A stretch of 11,203 nt of DNA from Halanaerobiaceae bacterium (GTDB taxonomy: Bacteria > Bacillota > Halanaerobiia > Halanaerobiales > Halarsenatibacteraceae): positions 1 to 11,203 of the forward strand of contig PWHA01000328.1 of assembly GCA_003554685.1 (NCBI GenBank). Reading direction: 5' to 3'. Below are positions 1 to 7,305 of this stretch, in pieces. Both the position numbers and the translations under genes were made by a program. The notes under the pieces are model-generated. The model saw nothing but the letters and a program-made list of their open reading frames with translations, was not told where the DNA came from and searched no databases. Every line of letters begins with the position of its first letter. Positions within the stretch are counted from its first letter, which is position 1.

Positions 1-56
1 AAAATTTCCTGATAAAAAACTTTACAGGCCACAACAGCTTTTTTAATTTCCTTCAT
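1..56 (-). CDS. 5' end of an unidentified gene (partial, runs off the left edge)
   Basis: The reverse strand has an ATG at 56-54 preceded by a strong AGGAGG (68-63, 6-nt spacing). An open frame runs off the window edge and begins MKEIKKAVVACKVFYQEI. Only 18 residues are visible, too few for a firm assignment. The short hydrophobic strand ending in a cysteine (AVVAC) loosely recalls the start of DUF1638-type proteins, but that is a weak impression. The gene is transcribed away from the rest of the window, and its upstream region contains a 12-bp tandem repeat array and an inverted repeat that may regulate it. Confidence 0.6.
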   Translation of the reverse strand, partial: MKEIKKAVVACKVFYQEI

Positions 57-114
57 TATAATCCTCCTGAGTTTAATTAAATGAAGACCTATTATTTTAT
101 CTTCAAAAACTTTC

Positions 115-174
115 AATTTACCTCTGAATTTGCCTCTGAATTTACCTCTGAATTTACCTCTGAATTTGCCTCTA
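115..174. repeat. Five tandem 12-bp repeats
   Basis: Five consecutive 12-bp units read AATTTACCTCTG, with A/G variation at the sixth base and a final A in the last unit (units start at 115, 127, 139, 151 and 163). The array lies about 60-120 bp upstream of the start codon at 56. A weak promoter-like pair on the minus strand overlaps its proximal edge: TTGAAA at 116-111 and TAATAG at 94-89, with a 16-bp spacer. The regular spacing, a little over one helical turn, would suit cooperative binding of a regulator, but slippage-generated noise is equally possible. Confidence 0.85.
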
Positions 175-192
175 CTTAATTCGAGTCCTTTG

Positions 193-211
193 GTCTGGTT
201 TTATACCAGAC
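193..211. promoter_or_regulatory. Perfect 7-bp inverted repeat, operator-like
   Basis: GTCTGGT (193-199) and ACCAGAC (205-211) form a perfect inverted repeat around a 5-nt centre. It lies upstream of the minus-strand gene, beyond the 12-bp repeat array. The GGT...ACC arms resemble operators of FadR-type GntR regulators, although those normally have a shorter centre. There is no strong T-tract on either side, so an operator is more likely than a terminator. Outside this repeat and the tandem array I see no gene or recognisable element between 57 and 387. Confidence 0.4.
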
Positions 212-387
212 ACTTATTATTTTATTACATCAGGGAGACTAAAGCAATATATTTTTTTCTCCAGCCAGCTTTCTGATCCTGAATCTAAAACTTTTTGCAG
301 GGGAAAAGGGTTTGATGGTTAAGTTTAATAACTGTGGATTCCATTCCTTCCCCTTTACCTTTCCCTGCTATTAGTTTCAATATTTAG

Positions 388-1177
388 AAAGAAGCTGAAG
401 ATAATGCAAACAACATAAGGACAAAAGATAATTCAAATATCATAAGGGCTGAGAAAAAACTTCATATGACTCAGTTTTTTGTAGATAAGGCGGCTATTAT
501 GATTTTCTGGGTTACTACTGGGAGTATAATTGAATATGCTAATGAGTTTGCCTGTTAGAAATTAAATTACAATCATCGAGAGATCAAGGGGTTAAATGTA
601 AGGACAATTATTTCCAGGAATAAATTTAAAAACCGGGAAGAATTCTGGCAGAAGATCAAGGATCTGGGCTCAATTACCTTTGAAAGGGTCTTTATCGGCA
701 AACCCGAAAATTCCCGTTCAGTATAATTATGGTTGATATAAATAGATTAAAAATAATAAATGATACCTGTGGTCATAAAAAAGTGATGAATTATTAATTA
801 AGGTTGCTGATATTTTGCGGTCTTCTGTTCGGCATGAAGATATTACTAACCGCTGGGGCGGAGATGAATTTATTGTCCTGCTGACTCAAACAGATAAAAA
901 AGCAGCCGGAAAAGTTATTCAGCGGATAAAGCAAAACTGTGCTGCAATCGGGGATGATGAAATACCAATTTCTCTGGGAATTGGTACAGCAGTTAAATAC
1001 AGCCCGGAACAGGATATGGCTGAGATTTTAGATAAAGCTGATGATGTTATGACAAACACAAGATCTTATAATAAAAAAGTGAATAAAGATGAAGCTTTAA
1101 AGGAACTAAAAAGATGTGCCGGCAGCCAGTTTGACCCCGAGCTGGTGGAGATTTTTCAAGAGATGATGAATGAGTGA
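388..1177 (+). pseudogene. Decayed PAS-GGDEF-HD-GYP signalling gene
   Basis: Translation in shifting frames recovers a relative of the neighbouring c-di-GMP enzymes. Frame 1 from 388 to about 718 reads as a PAS domain (for example FFVDKAAIMIFWVTTG, then EEFWQKIKDLGSITFE), interrupted by TAG at 556-558. Near 711-722 the reading moves to frame 3 and enters the middle of a GGDEF domain (FPFSIIMVDINRLKIIND). The run of six A at 777-782 then shifts it into frame 2, which continues through RHEDITNRWGGDEF to TGA at 1175-1177. Around 1038-1046 the GGDEF end joins directly to the last part of an HD-GYP domain (DVMTNTRSY...CAGSQFDPE), so every HD-GYP metal-binding motif is missing. I see no upstream start or N-terminal region. 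The open stretch 815-1177 alone would give 120 residues, but it is a fragment and not a functional cyclase. Confidence 0.9.
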
Positions 1178-1322
1178 GAAAGTCAGTATAATATTAGTAT
1201 TTTTTGAGTGTTTGAGATAAATGTAGAAAAGTGACTGAAAAATTTGCGGGGAATTCTCTCAGGCAATCCAGAATTTATTTCGCAGGGGTCTGGAAACAGA
1301 AGTTTGAGGAGAAATTGATGCT

Positions 1323-3119
1323 ATGGAAAATGACCATAAAGTTATTAGAGAAAAAAAGAATAAAAAAAACAAAAAAGAAAAAATTAATATACTGCTCGCC
1401 AACAGCAAAAATAAGGAGCTGCTGGAAGATCTGCTAGATAAAGATTTTGAAATTATTTCGAAACAGGAAACTGATTTTAACAATTACGACTTGATAATAA
1501 TGGATGTAGAGCATATTGAAAAATATAGATTTCAGATAAATAGATTCAAACAGAATAAAAATTCCTTTACACCTATAATTTGTTTAAGAGATGAAAGCAA
1601 AAACACTTTACAAAATTTATTTAAACTAGCTGAAGATGTGGTTGACCTTCCTATTTCTAAAATTTTGTTATTGACCAGAATTGAAAACCTGGTCAGCAAC
1701 AAAAGATTGATAGAGAAATGCAAAGTTTTAGAAGAGAAATACAAAAATATATTTGATAACATCAATGACATGGTTTTCCTGATGGATACATTTAAAGAAA
1801 AAGGGCAAATGAATTTTCTGCTTAAAGTTAGTGAAACGAACCAGAAATTGCGGGAAAAACTTAATTATACAGATGAAATTTTAAAGAACTCTTCTCCGGT
1901 AAAATTCATGTCGGATAAGGATATTAGAGGACTATATAAAAATTTAACATCCCGGGAGGAAGTTCTATTTACTACTGAGTTTTTCAGCAGCCAGGGAGAA
2001 GCAGTGCCTGTGGAAATAAATGCCCGGATGGTTCAAATTGAGGGAAAAAAGCAGATGCTTTGTGCTGCCAGAGATATAACAGAGAAAAAGGAGAAAGAGA
2101 AAGAAGTTAATTATCTTTTGTTTCATGATGTTCTCACCGGTTTATATAACAGGAGGTTTTTTGAGGAAGAGATGAAGCGTCTGGACACTGCAAGGCAGTT
2201 ACCCCTCTGTATATTTATCATTGATGTAAATGGAATGAAACTTATTAACGATAGCTTTGGTCACAAAGCCGGTGATGAGCTGCTGATTAAAACAGTTAAT
2301 TTACTGGAAGAAATATTTCGGAAAGAAGACATTCTGGCCCGCTGGGGTGGCGATGAATTCAGTGTTCTTCTACCTCAAACTAAGGGAACAGAAGCAGAGA
2401 AAATTCTTGCAAGAATGAAAGCAAAATGTGAAGAAACAGAAACTGGAAATATACCAATATCTTTGGGGATAGGTTATGCTGTCAAGGAGGATGAAGAACA
2501 GGATATATTTGATATATTGCATAAAGCTGATGCTGCCATGTATAAGGACAAGTTGTTTGCCCAAACAAGTGCCAGCAATAAAATAATCAAAAATTTACTA
2601 TCAACACTGGAGGCTAAAAGCCCTGAGACTGAAGCTCATACCAAGCGTCTGACAAATCTGGCCCTGAAGCTGGGCAAAAAAATAGGGCTTTCTGCCAATC
2701 AATTGAATAATCTTTCTCTGCTGGCTACCCTGCATGATATTGGCAAAGTTAATATCTCCGAGGAAATCCTCAGAAACCCTGGAGATTTAACCAATGATGA
2801 GTGGGAGCAAATTAGAGAACATCCCCGGATTGGTTATAAAATTGCCTCATCCTGTGAAGATTTTTCTGCTGTTGCTGCTGAAATTCTGGCACATCATGAA
2901 CACTGGAACGGGGAAGGTTATCCCAAGGGGTTAAAGGAGGATCAGATTCCTCTTTTGTCGAGAATAATAAGCATTGTTGATGCCTATGATGTCATGATTA
3001 ATGGGAGACCTTATCAAGATGCTGTTTCTAAAAAAGAAGCATTGATTGAGCTGAATAGATGTGGGGGCAGTCAATTTGATCCTCAGCTGGTCAGGGAATT
3101 TATTGAATTAATGAGTTAA
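1323..3119 (+). CDS. Pseudo-receiver/PAS/GGDEF/HD-GYP c-di-GMP enzyme (598 aa)
   Basis: A cytoplasmic bifunctional c-di-GMP enzyme with no membrane segment. After a Lys-rich start, residues 20-125 look like a receiver domain with Asp61 at the phosphoacceptor position, but the acidic pair is replaced (ILLANSKN) and the usual Lys is absent (VDLPISK). A PAS domain covers about 136-255. The GGDEF domain (about 265-412) keeps metal Asp301, Asn309, Asp318, the inhibitory RxxD at 333-336 and GGDEF at 342-346, so it should make c-di-GMP. The HD-GYP domain (about 415-598) keeps His439, HD471-472, Lys475, His500, HHE524-526, GYP532-534 and Asp553, so it should also break c-di-GMP down. The ATG at 1323 follows GAGGAG (1306-1311) at 11 nt, slightly long. 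It stands alone on the plus strand just after the pseudogene. It is a close paralogue of the 592-aa protein on the opposite strand. Confidence 0.95.
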   Translation: MENDHKVIREKKNKKNKKEKINILLANSKNKELLEDLLDKDFEIISKQETDFNNYDLIIMDVEHIEKYRFQINRFKQNKNSFTPIICLRDESKNTLQNLFKLAEDVVDLPISKILLLTRIENLVSNKRLIEKCKVLEEKYKNIFDNINDMVFLMDTFKEKGQMNFLLKVSETNQKLREKLNYTDEILKNSSPVKFMSDKDIRGLYKNLTSREEVLFTTEFFSSQGEAVPVEINARMVQIEGKKQMLCAARDITEKKEKEKEVNYLLFHDVLTGLYNRRFFEEEMKRLDTARQLPLCIFIIDVNGMKLINDSFGHKAGDELLIKTVNLLEEIFRKEDILARWGGDEFSVLLPQTKGTEAEKILARMKAKCEETETGNIPISLGIGYAVKEDEEQDIFDILHKADAAMYKDKLFAQTSASNKIIKNLLSTLEAKSPETEAHTKRLTNLALKLGKKIGLSANQLNNLSLLATLHDIGKVNISEEILRNPGDLTNDEWEQIREHPRIGYKIASSCEDFSAVAAEILAHHEHWNGEGYPKGLKEDQIPLLSRIISIVDAYDVMINGRPYQDAVSKKEALIELNRCGGSQFDPQLVREFIELMS

Positions 3120-3164
3120 GAACAAAGATAAAGGCACACAAAAATAACATGTTGTTCAGGCAGC

Positions 3165-3207
3165 TGCAGGTTTCTAAACTGTTGTCATTACCTGCATTTT
3201 AGCGTTT
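3165..3207 (+). terminator. Possible terminator of the 598-aa gene
   Basis: TGCAGGT (3165-3171) pairs perfectly with ACCTGCA (3190-3196), followed by TTTTAGCGTTTTT. It begins 46 nt after the stop codon of the plus-strand gene, in the gap between convergent genes. The 18-nt loop is large for a rho-independent terminator, so the call is tentative. The rest of 3120-3336 is A+T-rich and shows nothing else I recognise, apart from a palindrome at its end. Confidence 0.35.
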
Positions 3208-3335
3208 TTAACATTTCTTCCCGCTCAATCAATAAAAAACAAACCAGGGCAAATAATTATCCAGATACTTGGTTGCAACATTTTAAATCTTCTCAACCAC
3301 TCTTTAATTCGACTACTTAATTTGAAACTACTGTA

Positions 3336-3347
3336 TTCAACGTTGAA
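3336..3347. repeat. 12-bp perfect palindrome at the operon end
   Basis: TTCAACGTTGAA is a perfect palindrome covering the last codons and TGA stop (3339-3337) of the minus-strand 195-aa gene. It has no loop and no T-tract, so it is not a standard terminator. It may be chance or a protein-binding site. Confidence 0.3.
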
Positions 3348-3924
3348 CTCGATAATAACTCCATACAAGTTCATTTTTCCTCATATATAAAAGCTGGCTG
3401 CAGAAAGCCTTACTTTCGTGTTTTAAATTCCTGGACTTACACTTCCCCCCTATATTATACCAGCAATCCTGGTGAGGGCAGCTTGACAGCTTATTTTTAT
3501 AAGCATCTTTGATTCTTTTTATCACTTTTTCAACATCTTCCTCTTTTATATCATGCAGTAAAATTGTATACTTCTTCTCACTCCAGCGGCAGATCACATC
3601 TCCCTGTCTAATTCCCCTGGTTAATATCTCTTCCAGCCAGTTAGTAAAATTATCTGGAACTTCCTGGCTTTGCTGGTAACTTTGCTCCGCTTCAGCTAAA
3701 CTGTTAGCGCCATCTTTTCCAGTTGTTCCAATTGTTTCTTCTTTTTTGGGTGAAATTTTAAACAACACCAGAAAAGAACTATGCCACTCCCGGTCAGACC
3801 TCCTTTTTTCAATCTCATAAAGGTTAAGAAATTTTTCCCGATCACAGAAATAGGGCCCATTATTATAACTATTAACCTTTTTGCGCTCTCCAAAATTTTT
3901 GCTGTTTTTATCTGTTTGCGACAC
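3337..3924 (-). CDS. Degenerate GGDEF-derived protein with a four-Cys tail (195 aa)
   Basis: With the start at 3924, residues about 22-145 follow the GGDEF fold. GPYFCDREKFLNLYEIEKRR recalls the GGDEF-like C-terminal domains of BTAD-containing regulators. The segment RQGDVICRWSEKKYTILL aligns with RKEDILARWGGDEFSVLL of the neighbours. The signature is SEKKY at 115-119, so cyclase activity is not expected, yet RxxD (106-109) remains at the inhibitory-site position. The tail has cysteines at 149, 154, 162 and 175 (CPHQDCWYNIGGKC, then C after 12 residues), resembling small zinc-binding DUF1540-type motifs. It is the last gene of the KaiC-like operon. I chose GTG at 3924 because GGGG (3935-3932) precedes it by 7 nt. 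A GTG at 3981, 1 nt after the upstream stop, would add 19 residues but lacks a ribosome binding site and would need coupled translation. Role inferred: c-di-GMP-binding or partner subunit. Confidence 0.8.
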   Translation of the reverse strand: MSQTDKNSKNFGERKKVNSYNNGPYFCDREKFLNLYEIEKRRSDREWHSSFLVLFKISPKKEETIGTTGKDGANSLAEAEQSYQQSQEVPDNFTNWLEEILTRGIRQGDVICRWSEKKYTILLHDIKEEDVEKVIKRIKDAYKNKLSSCPHQDCWYNIGGKCKSRNLKHESKAFCSQLLYMRKNELVWSYYRVQR

Positions 3925-3982
3925 TGGCAAACCCCTTTTTGTTATTATTATTAAGATGTCACGCTGTAATTTATCTGTCACC

Positions 3983-5761
3983 TTAATTATTTTTTATCAT
4001 ATTCACAAATTTCTCCACCAACTCGGGATCAAACTGGCTTCCTGCACATTTTTTCAGTTCATTTAACGCTTCAGCTTGAGATAAAGCTTCTTGGTAGGGC
4101 CTTCCATTAACCATAACATCATAGGCATCCACTATACTTATTATTCTTGATAATAGCGGAATCTCATCCTTTTCTAAACCATTGGGATAGCCTTCTCCAT
4201 CCCAGCGCTCATGATGAGCTAAGATTTCATCTGCAACCGAAGAGAAGTCCACAGAAGAAAGGGCTATTTTATAACCAATACGGGGATGTTCTTCAACTAT
4301 TTCCCATTCATTATCAGTTAAATCCCCAGGTTTATTAAGAATATCTTCTGAAACATTTACTTTGCCTATATCATGCAGGGTAGCAAGCAGGGAAAGATTG
4401 TTCAATTGATTGTTGGAAAGTCCAATTTTCTTTCCCAGTTTAATGGCCAATGCTTCCAGACGCTTGGTATGAGACTTAGTTTCAGTACTCTTTGCCTCAA
4501 GTGAGGATAACAAACTTTTAACTATTTTATTGGTGGCACTTTTTTGAGCAATTAATTTATCTTTATACATTTCCCTATCAGCTTTATTCAAAACATCAGA
4601 TATATCCTGTTCCTTATTTTCTTTTACAGCATATCCCACTCCCAGCGAAACTGGCAATTTATACTCCTCTGTTTTTTCACATTTATCCTTTATTCTTTCC
4701 AGTATTTTTTCTGCTTCTGTTTCAGCAGTTTGCGGCAGAAAAACGCTGAATTCATCACCGCCCCAGCGCGCCAGAATATCTTCTTCCCGAAATATATTTT
4801 TCAAAAGATCCGCAGTCTTAACGAGCAGCTCATCTCCGGTTTTGTGACCATAACTGTCATTTACAAGCTTCATCCCATTTATATCAATTATAAAAATACA
4901 GATAGGCAGCTGTCTTTCAGTATCCAGCCGTTTTATTTCTTCTTCCAAAAATCTTCTGTTGTATAAACCGGTAAGCTCATCATGAAAAAGGAGATAATTG
5001 ATTTTTTCTTCTTTCTTTTTTTGTTCCGTTATATCCCTGCCAGCACAGAGGATCTGATCTTTTTTATAAATTTGAACTCTTCGGGCATTAATTTCTACAG
5101 GAAATACTGTTCCTTTGCTGGTATGAAACTCAGTGGCAAAAATAGCTTCCCCATCATTCTTAATAATTTCAACTAACTCCTTAATATCCTCTTCAGGCAT
5201 GAATTTTTCGGGAGATAAACCTTTTATAACTCCCTGCTGATAATTCAGTTTTTCCCTTAACTTCTCATTTGCCTCCCTAATTTTAAACTGAAAGTTTTCT
5301 TCCCCTAAATCATCAATCAAAAATACCATATCATTAATATAATTGAATATGCTTTCGTATCTGTCTTTTAAAACCTTGTTTTTTTTCCATAATTTTTTGC
5401 TGTGAATTAAGTTATTTACTCTTGCCAGCAATAAATTTTTTGAAACCGGCAGATCAATGACATCTTCAACCAGCTCAAATAAATTTTGTGTTGTATTTCT
5501 TCCTTCGCCCTGCAGACATATAACAGGCGTGAAAGAAAATTCATCATTTTTCAGCTCTTTTACTTTCTTCTTATTAGCTTCGTAATACTTTGCATCCATT
5601 ATTATTAAGTGGTATCTATCAAAATCTTCTGTTTTCGAAATAATTTCATACTCATTAATCAGCAAATCTTTCAGCAATTTTCTATTCCGCTGATTGGAAA
5701 TCAATAGATTTATAGTTGCATTTTTATTCTCTTTATAAATAGCTCTTTTACCTATTTTCAT
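3983..5761 (-). CDS. Pseudo-receiver/PAS/GGDEF/HD-GYP c-di-GMP enzyme (592 aa)
   Basis: Same architecture as the 598-aa protein and clearly its paralogue along the whole length. The pseudo-receiver (about 15-120) has Asp56 but lacks the acidic pair (LLISNQRN) and the conserved Lys (IDLPVSK). PAS lies at about 132-247. GGDEF (about 257-404) has Asp293, Asn301, Asp310, inhibitory RxxD at 325-328 and GGDEF at 334-338. HD-GYP (about 407-592) has His431, HD463-464, Lys467, His492, HHE516-518, Asp521, GYP524-526 and Asp545. All catalytic residues I can check are present in both domains, so both synthesis and breakdown of c-di-GMP are expected. The ATG at 5761 follows AGGAA (5775-5771) by 9 nt. That site overlaps the stop codon of the KaiC-like gene (gap 12 nt), which indicates one transcript and probably coupled translation. 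Confidence 0.95.
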   Translation of the reverse strand: MKIGKRAIYKENKNATINLLISNQRNRKLLKDLLINEYEIISKTEDFDRYHLIIMDAKYYEANKKKVKELKNDEFSFTPVICLQGEGRNTTQNLFELVEDVIDLPVSKNLLLARVNNLIHSKKLWKKNKVLKDRYESIFNYINDMVFLIDDLGEENFQFKIREANEKLREKLNYQQGVIKGLSPEKFMPEEDIKELVEIIKNDGEAIFATEFHTSKGTVFPVEINARRVQIYKKDQILCAGRDITEQKKKEEKINYLLFHDELTGLYNRRFLEEEIKRLDTERQLPICIFIIDINGMKLVNDSYGHKTGDELLVKTADLLKNIFREEDILARWGGDEFSVFLPQTAETEAEKILERIKDKCEKTEEYKLPVSLGVGYAVKENKEQDISDVLNKADREMYKDKLIAQKSATNKIVKSLLSSLEAKSTETKSHTKRLEALAIKLGKKIGLSNNQLNNLSLLATLHDIGKVNVSEDILNKPGDLTDNEWEIVEEHPRIGYKIALSSVDFSSVADEILAHHERWDGEGYPNGLEKDEIPLLSRIISIVDAYDVMVNGRPYQEALSQAEALNELKKCAGSQFDPELVEKFVNMIKNN

Positions 5762-5773
5762 AATTAAACATTC

Positions 5774-7273
5774 CTAATATGAAGTATTTTTATTTGTCTG
5801 CTTACCCGAGGTGAATTCTGGATTTCCGGTCAGAATTCCGCTCAAGTTTTCCAGAGGTTCTCCTACTTCCAGCCCGTATTTTGTTATCTTAAACTCTCTC
5901 AATTTAGTTTCAAAACCGCTCAGCCTCTTCTTCAGCACTCCAATCGCTTTCTGCATGCCTCCCCTCAATTCTAAATAGCGGAGTATAATTAAATTATCAG
6001 CTAAATAGCTGATTTGATCATCGGTCACTTGAAAATCCCCTGTAATATTTGCTATTTCATTGGTCATAAGAATAGTGACATTGTTATTAAATAAAAACCT
6101 CCGCAGGGAATCCAGGGCTTTTACCAGATCATTTTTGCTCCAGTTTTCATCTGCAAAAGAAGAGTTAAAAGCTGTAATGCTGTCAAGCATCAGCAGCTTT
6201 GTGTCATGTCTTTCCACTTCCTCTTTAATCTGATGAATAAAAATATCAGGGCTTATTTCATGTCGATTGACTGAAAATAGTTCCAGATTATTATTGTTAA
6301 TCATTTCTTTTATGGGTATGTTGATTGCCTTGGATCTCTGCTTTAAAACTTCTTTGCTTTCTTCCAGCAGATATATTACAGATCTTTCCCCCCGACCTGC
6401 CGCTTCTTTCATAAATGTCAGACCCAGAGAAGTTTTACCTGAACCTGTGGGACCGGTAATAATAGTATTAGTTCCCCTTTCAATGCCTCCGTGGAGAAGT
6501 TTATCAATCTCAGGAATACCTGAAGAAATTGCTTCATTTTCTGTTTCTTGTTCTATTTCTTCTTTCTTTGATAGTGAAAAATCTGGGGTTAAGATAGGAT
6601 ATACCTTCATGCCTTCTTCATCCAGAGTATAGGTATGCTTCCCTTTTTTAAAGCCAGAACCCCTTATTTTGGAAATAGAAATTTTCCTCTCTGTGCCCTG
6701 GGGCTGTAAATTAATTATGCCATCACTGATAAACTGCAGATCATCATCAGGACGACTGCCAACTTCCGATACAAGCATGGGAGTTGTTTCTATATCAGAC
6801 ATTAACTTGATAAGAGACTGAACATTTTTGCGGAACCTATAATCATCTGAGGACAGAAAGCGCAGCTGTGTCAGCCCATCAATGAATATCTTCTCTGGCT
6901 TCATCTCTTTGATCCTGTTGGTTATTGCATTTAACAAGGGCCCCTGCTCAACTTCCGAAGAAGGAAAAACATTGTAATCTTTTTCCTCTATAAACTGACT
7001 GGAAGGGCTCAGATCTAAAAATTCAACTTTGTTCTGGACTGGAAAATTCCTTCTTTCACCATTTCTAATTATTTTATCCCGGGGCTCCGATAAAGATATG
7101 AATAATCCGGATTTATCATTTCCCTCACCGGCACATAAAAAATGCAGCCCCAGTGTTGTTTTCCCGCTGCCTGCTTCTCCTCTAATTAAATAAGAATCAC
7201 CAGAGATCAAACCTCCATGCAAAATCTTATCCAAACCAGATATTCCTGTCTTTACTCTTTTTACCTCAGCCAT
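5774..7273 (-). CDS. KaiC-like two-domain ATPase (499 aa)
   Basis: A double RecA-type ATPase of the KaiC family, close to the usual length of about 500-520 residues. The first repeat (about 8-235) has Walker A GEAGSGKT at 32-39 and Walker B Asp132. Its usual Glu-Glu after the second strand is Ser62-Glu63. The second repeat (about 248-470) has Walker A GPTGSGKT at 274-281, intact Glu304-Glu305 and Walker B Asp364. The region matching the KaiC phosphorylation segment reads VTDDQISYLAD, so the Ser431 position is Ser422 and the Thr432 position is Tyr423. No kaiA or kaiB lies nearby. It is the first gene of an operon with a c-di-GMP enzyme. ATG 7273 was chosen over an in-frame TTG at 7288, because GGAGG (7286-7282) sits 8 nt before the ATG and would otherwise lie inside the coding region. 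Its partner and output are unknown. Confidence 0.93.
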   Translation of the reverse strand: MAEVKRVKTGISGLDKILHGGLISGDSYLIRGEAGSGKTTLGLHFLCAGEGNDKSGLFISLSEPRDKIIRNGERRNFPVQNKVEFLDLSPSSQFIEEKDYNVFPSSEVEQGPLLNAITNRIKEMKPEKIFIDGLTQLRFLSSDDYRFRKNVQSLIKLMSDIETTPMLVSEVGSRPDDDLQFISDGIINLQPQGTERKISISKIRGSGFKKGKHTYTLDEEGMKVYPILTPDFSLSKKEEIEQETENEAISSGIPEIDKLLHGGIERGTNTIITGPTGSGKTSLGLTFMKEAAGRGERSVIYLLEESKEVLKQRSKAINIPIKEMINNNNLELFSVNRHEISPDIFIHQIKEEVERHDTKLLMLDSITAFNSSFADENWSKNDLVKALDSLRRFLFNNNVTILMTNEIANITGDFQVTDDQISYLADNLIILRYLELRGGMQKAIGVLKKRLSGFETKLREFKITKYGLEVGEPLENLSGILTGNPEFTSGKQTNKNTSY

Positions 7274-7281
7274 TTTTATCG

Positions 7282-7286
7282 CCTCC
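7282..7286 (-). promoter_or_regulatory. Ribosome binding site that fixes the KaiC-like start
   Basis: GGAGG on the minus strand, 8 nt before ATG at 7273. The longer open frame starting with TTG at 7288 would contain this site in its first codons, so the shorter start is preferred. Confidence 0.8.
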
Positions 7287-7305
7287 AAAAGCTATATTAA
7301 TAAAA

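Noticed and set aside
285..344. Minus-strand 19-residue peptide starting MESTVIKLN
   Set aside because: Short, with poorly spaced ribosome binding site and no recognisable motif.
1187..1192. TATAAT upstream of the 598-aa gene as a -10 box
   Set aside because: No acceptable -35 hexamer at 16-18 bp; the preceding bases lie in the pseudogene tail.
1231..1437. Plus-strand 68-residue frame overlapping the start of the 598-aa gene
   Set aside because: No family resemblance, and most of it lies out of frame over the well-supported gene.
2892..2923. HHEHWNGEGYP in the 598-aa protein as an inactivating change of the HHExxDGxGYP motif
   Set aside because: Asn at that position is common in HD-GYP proteins and all metal-binding residues are present.
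3242..3274. AACCA...TGGTT hairpin before a T-rich stretch as terminator of the minus-strand operon
   Set aside because: Five-base-pair stem with a loop of more than 20 nt; not credible without more evidence.
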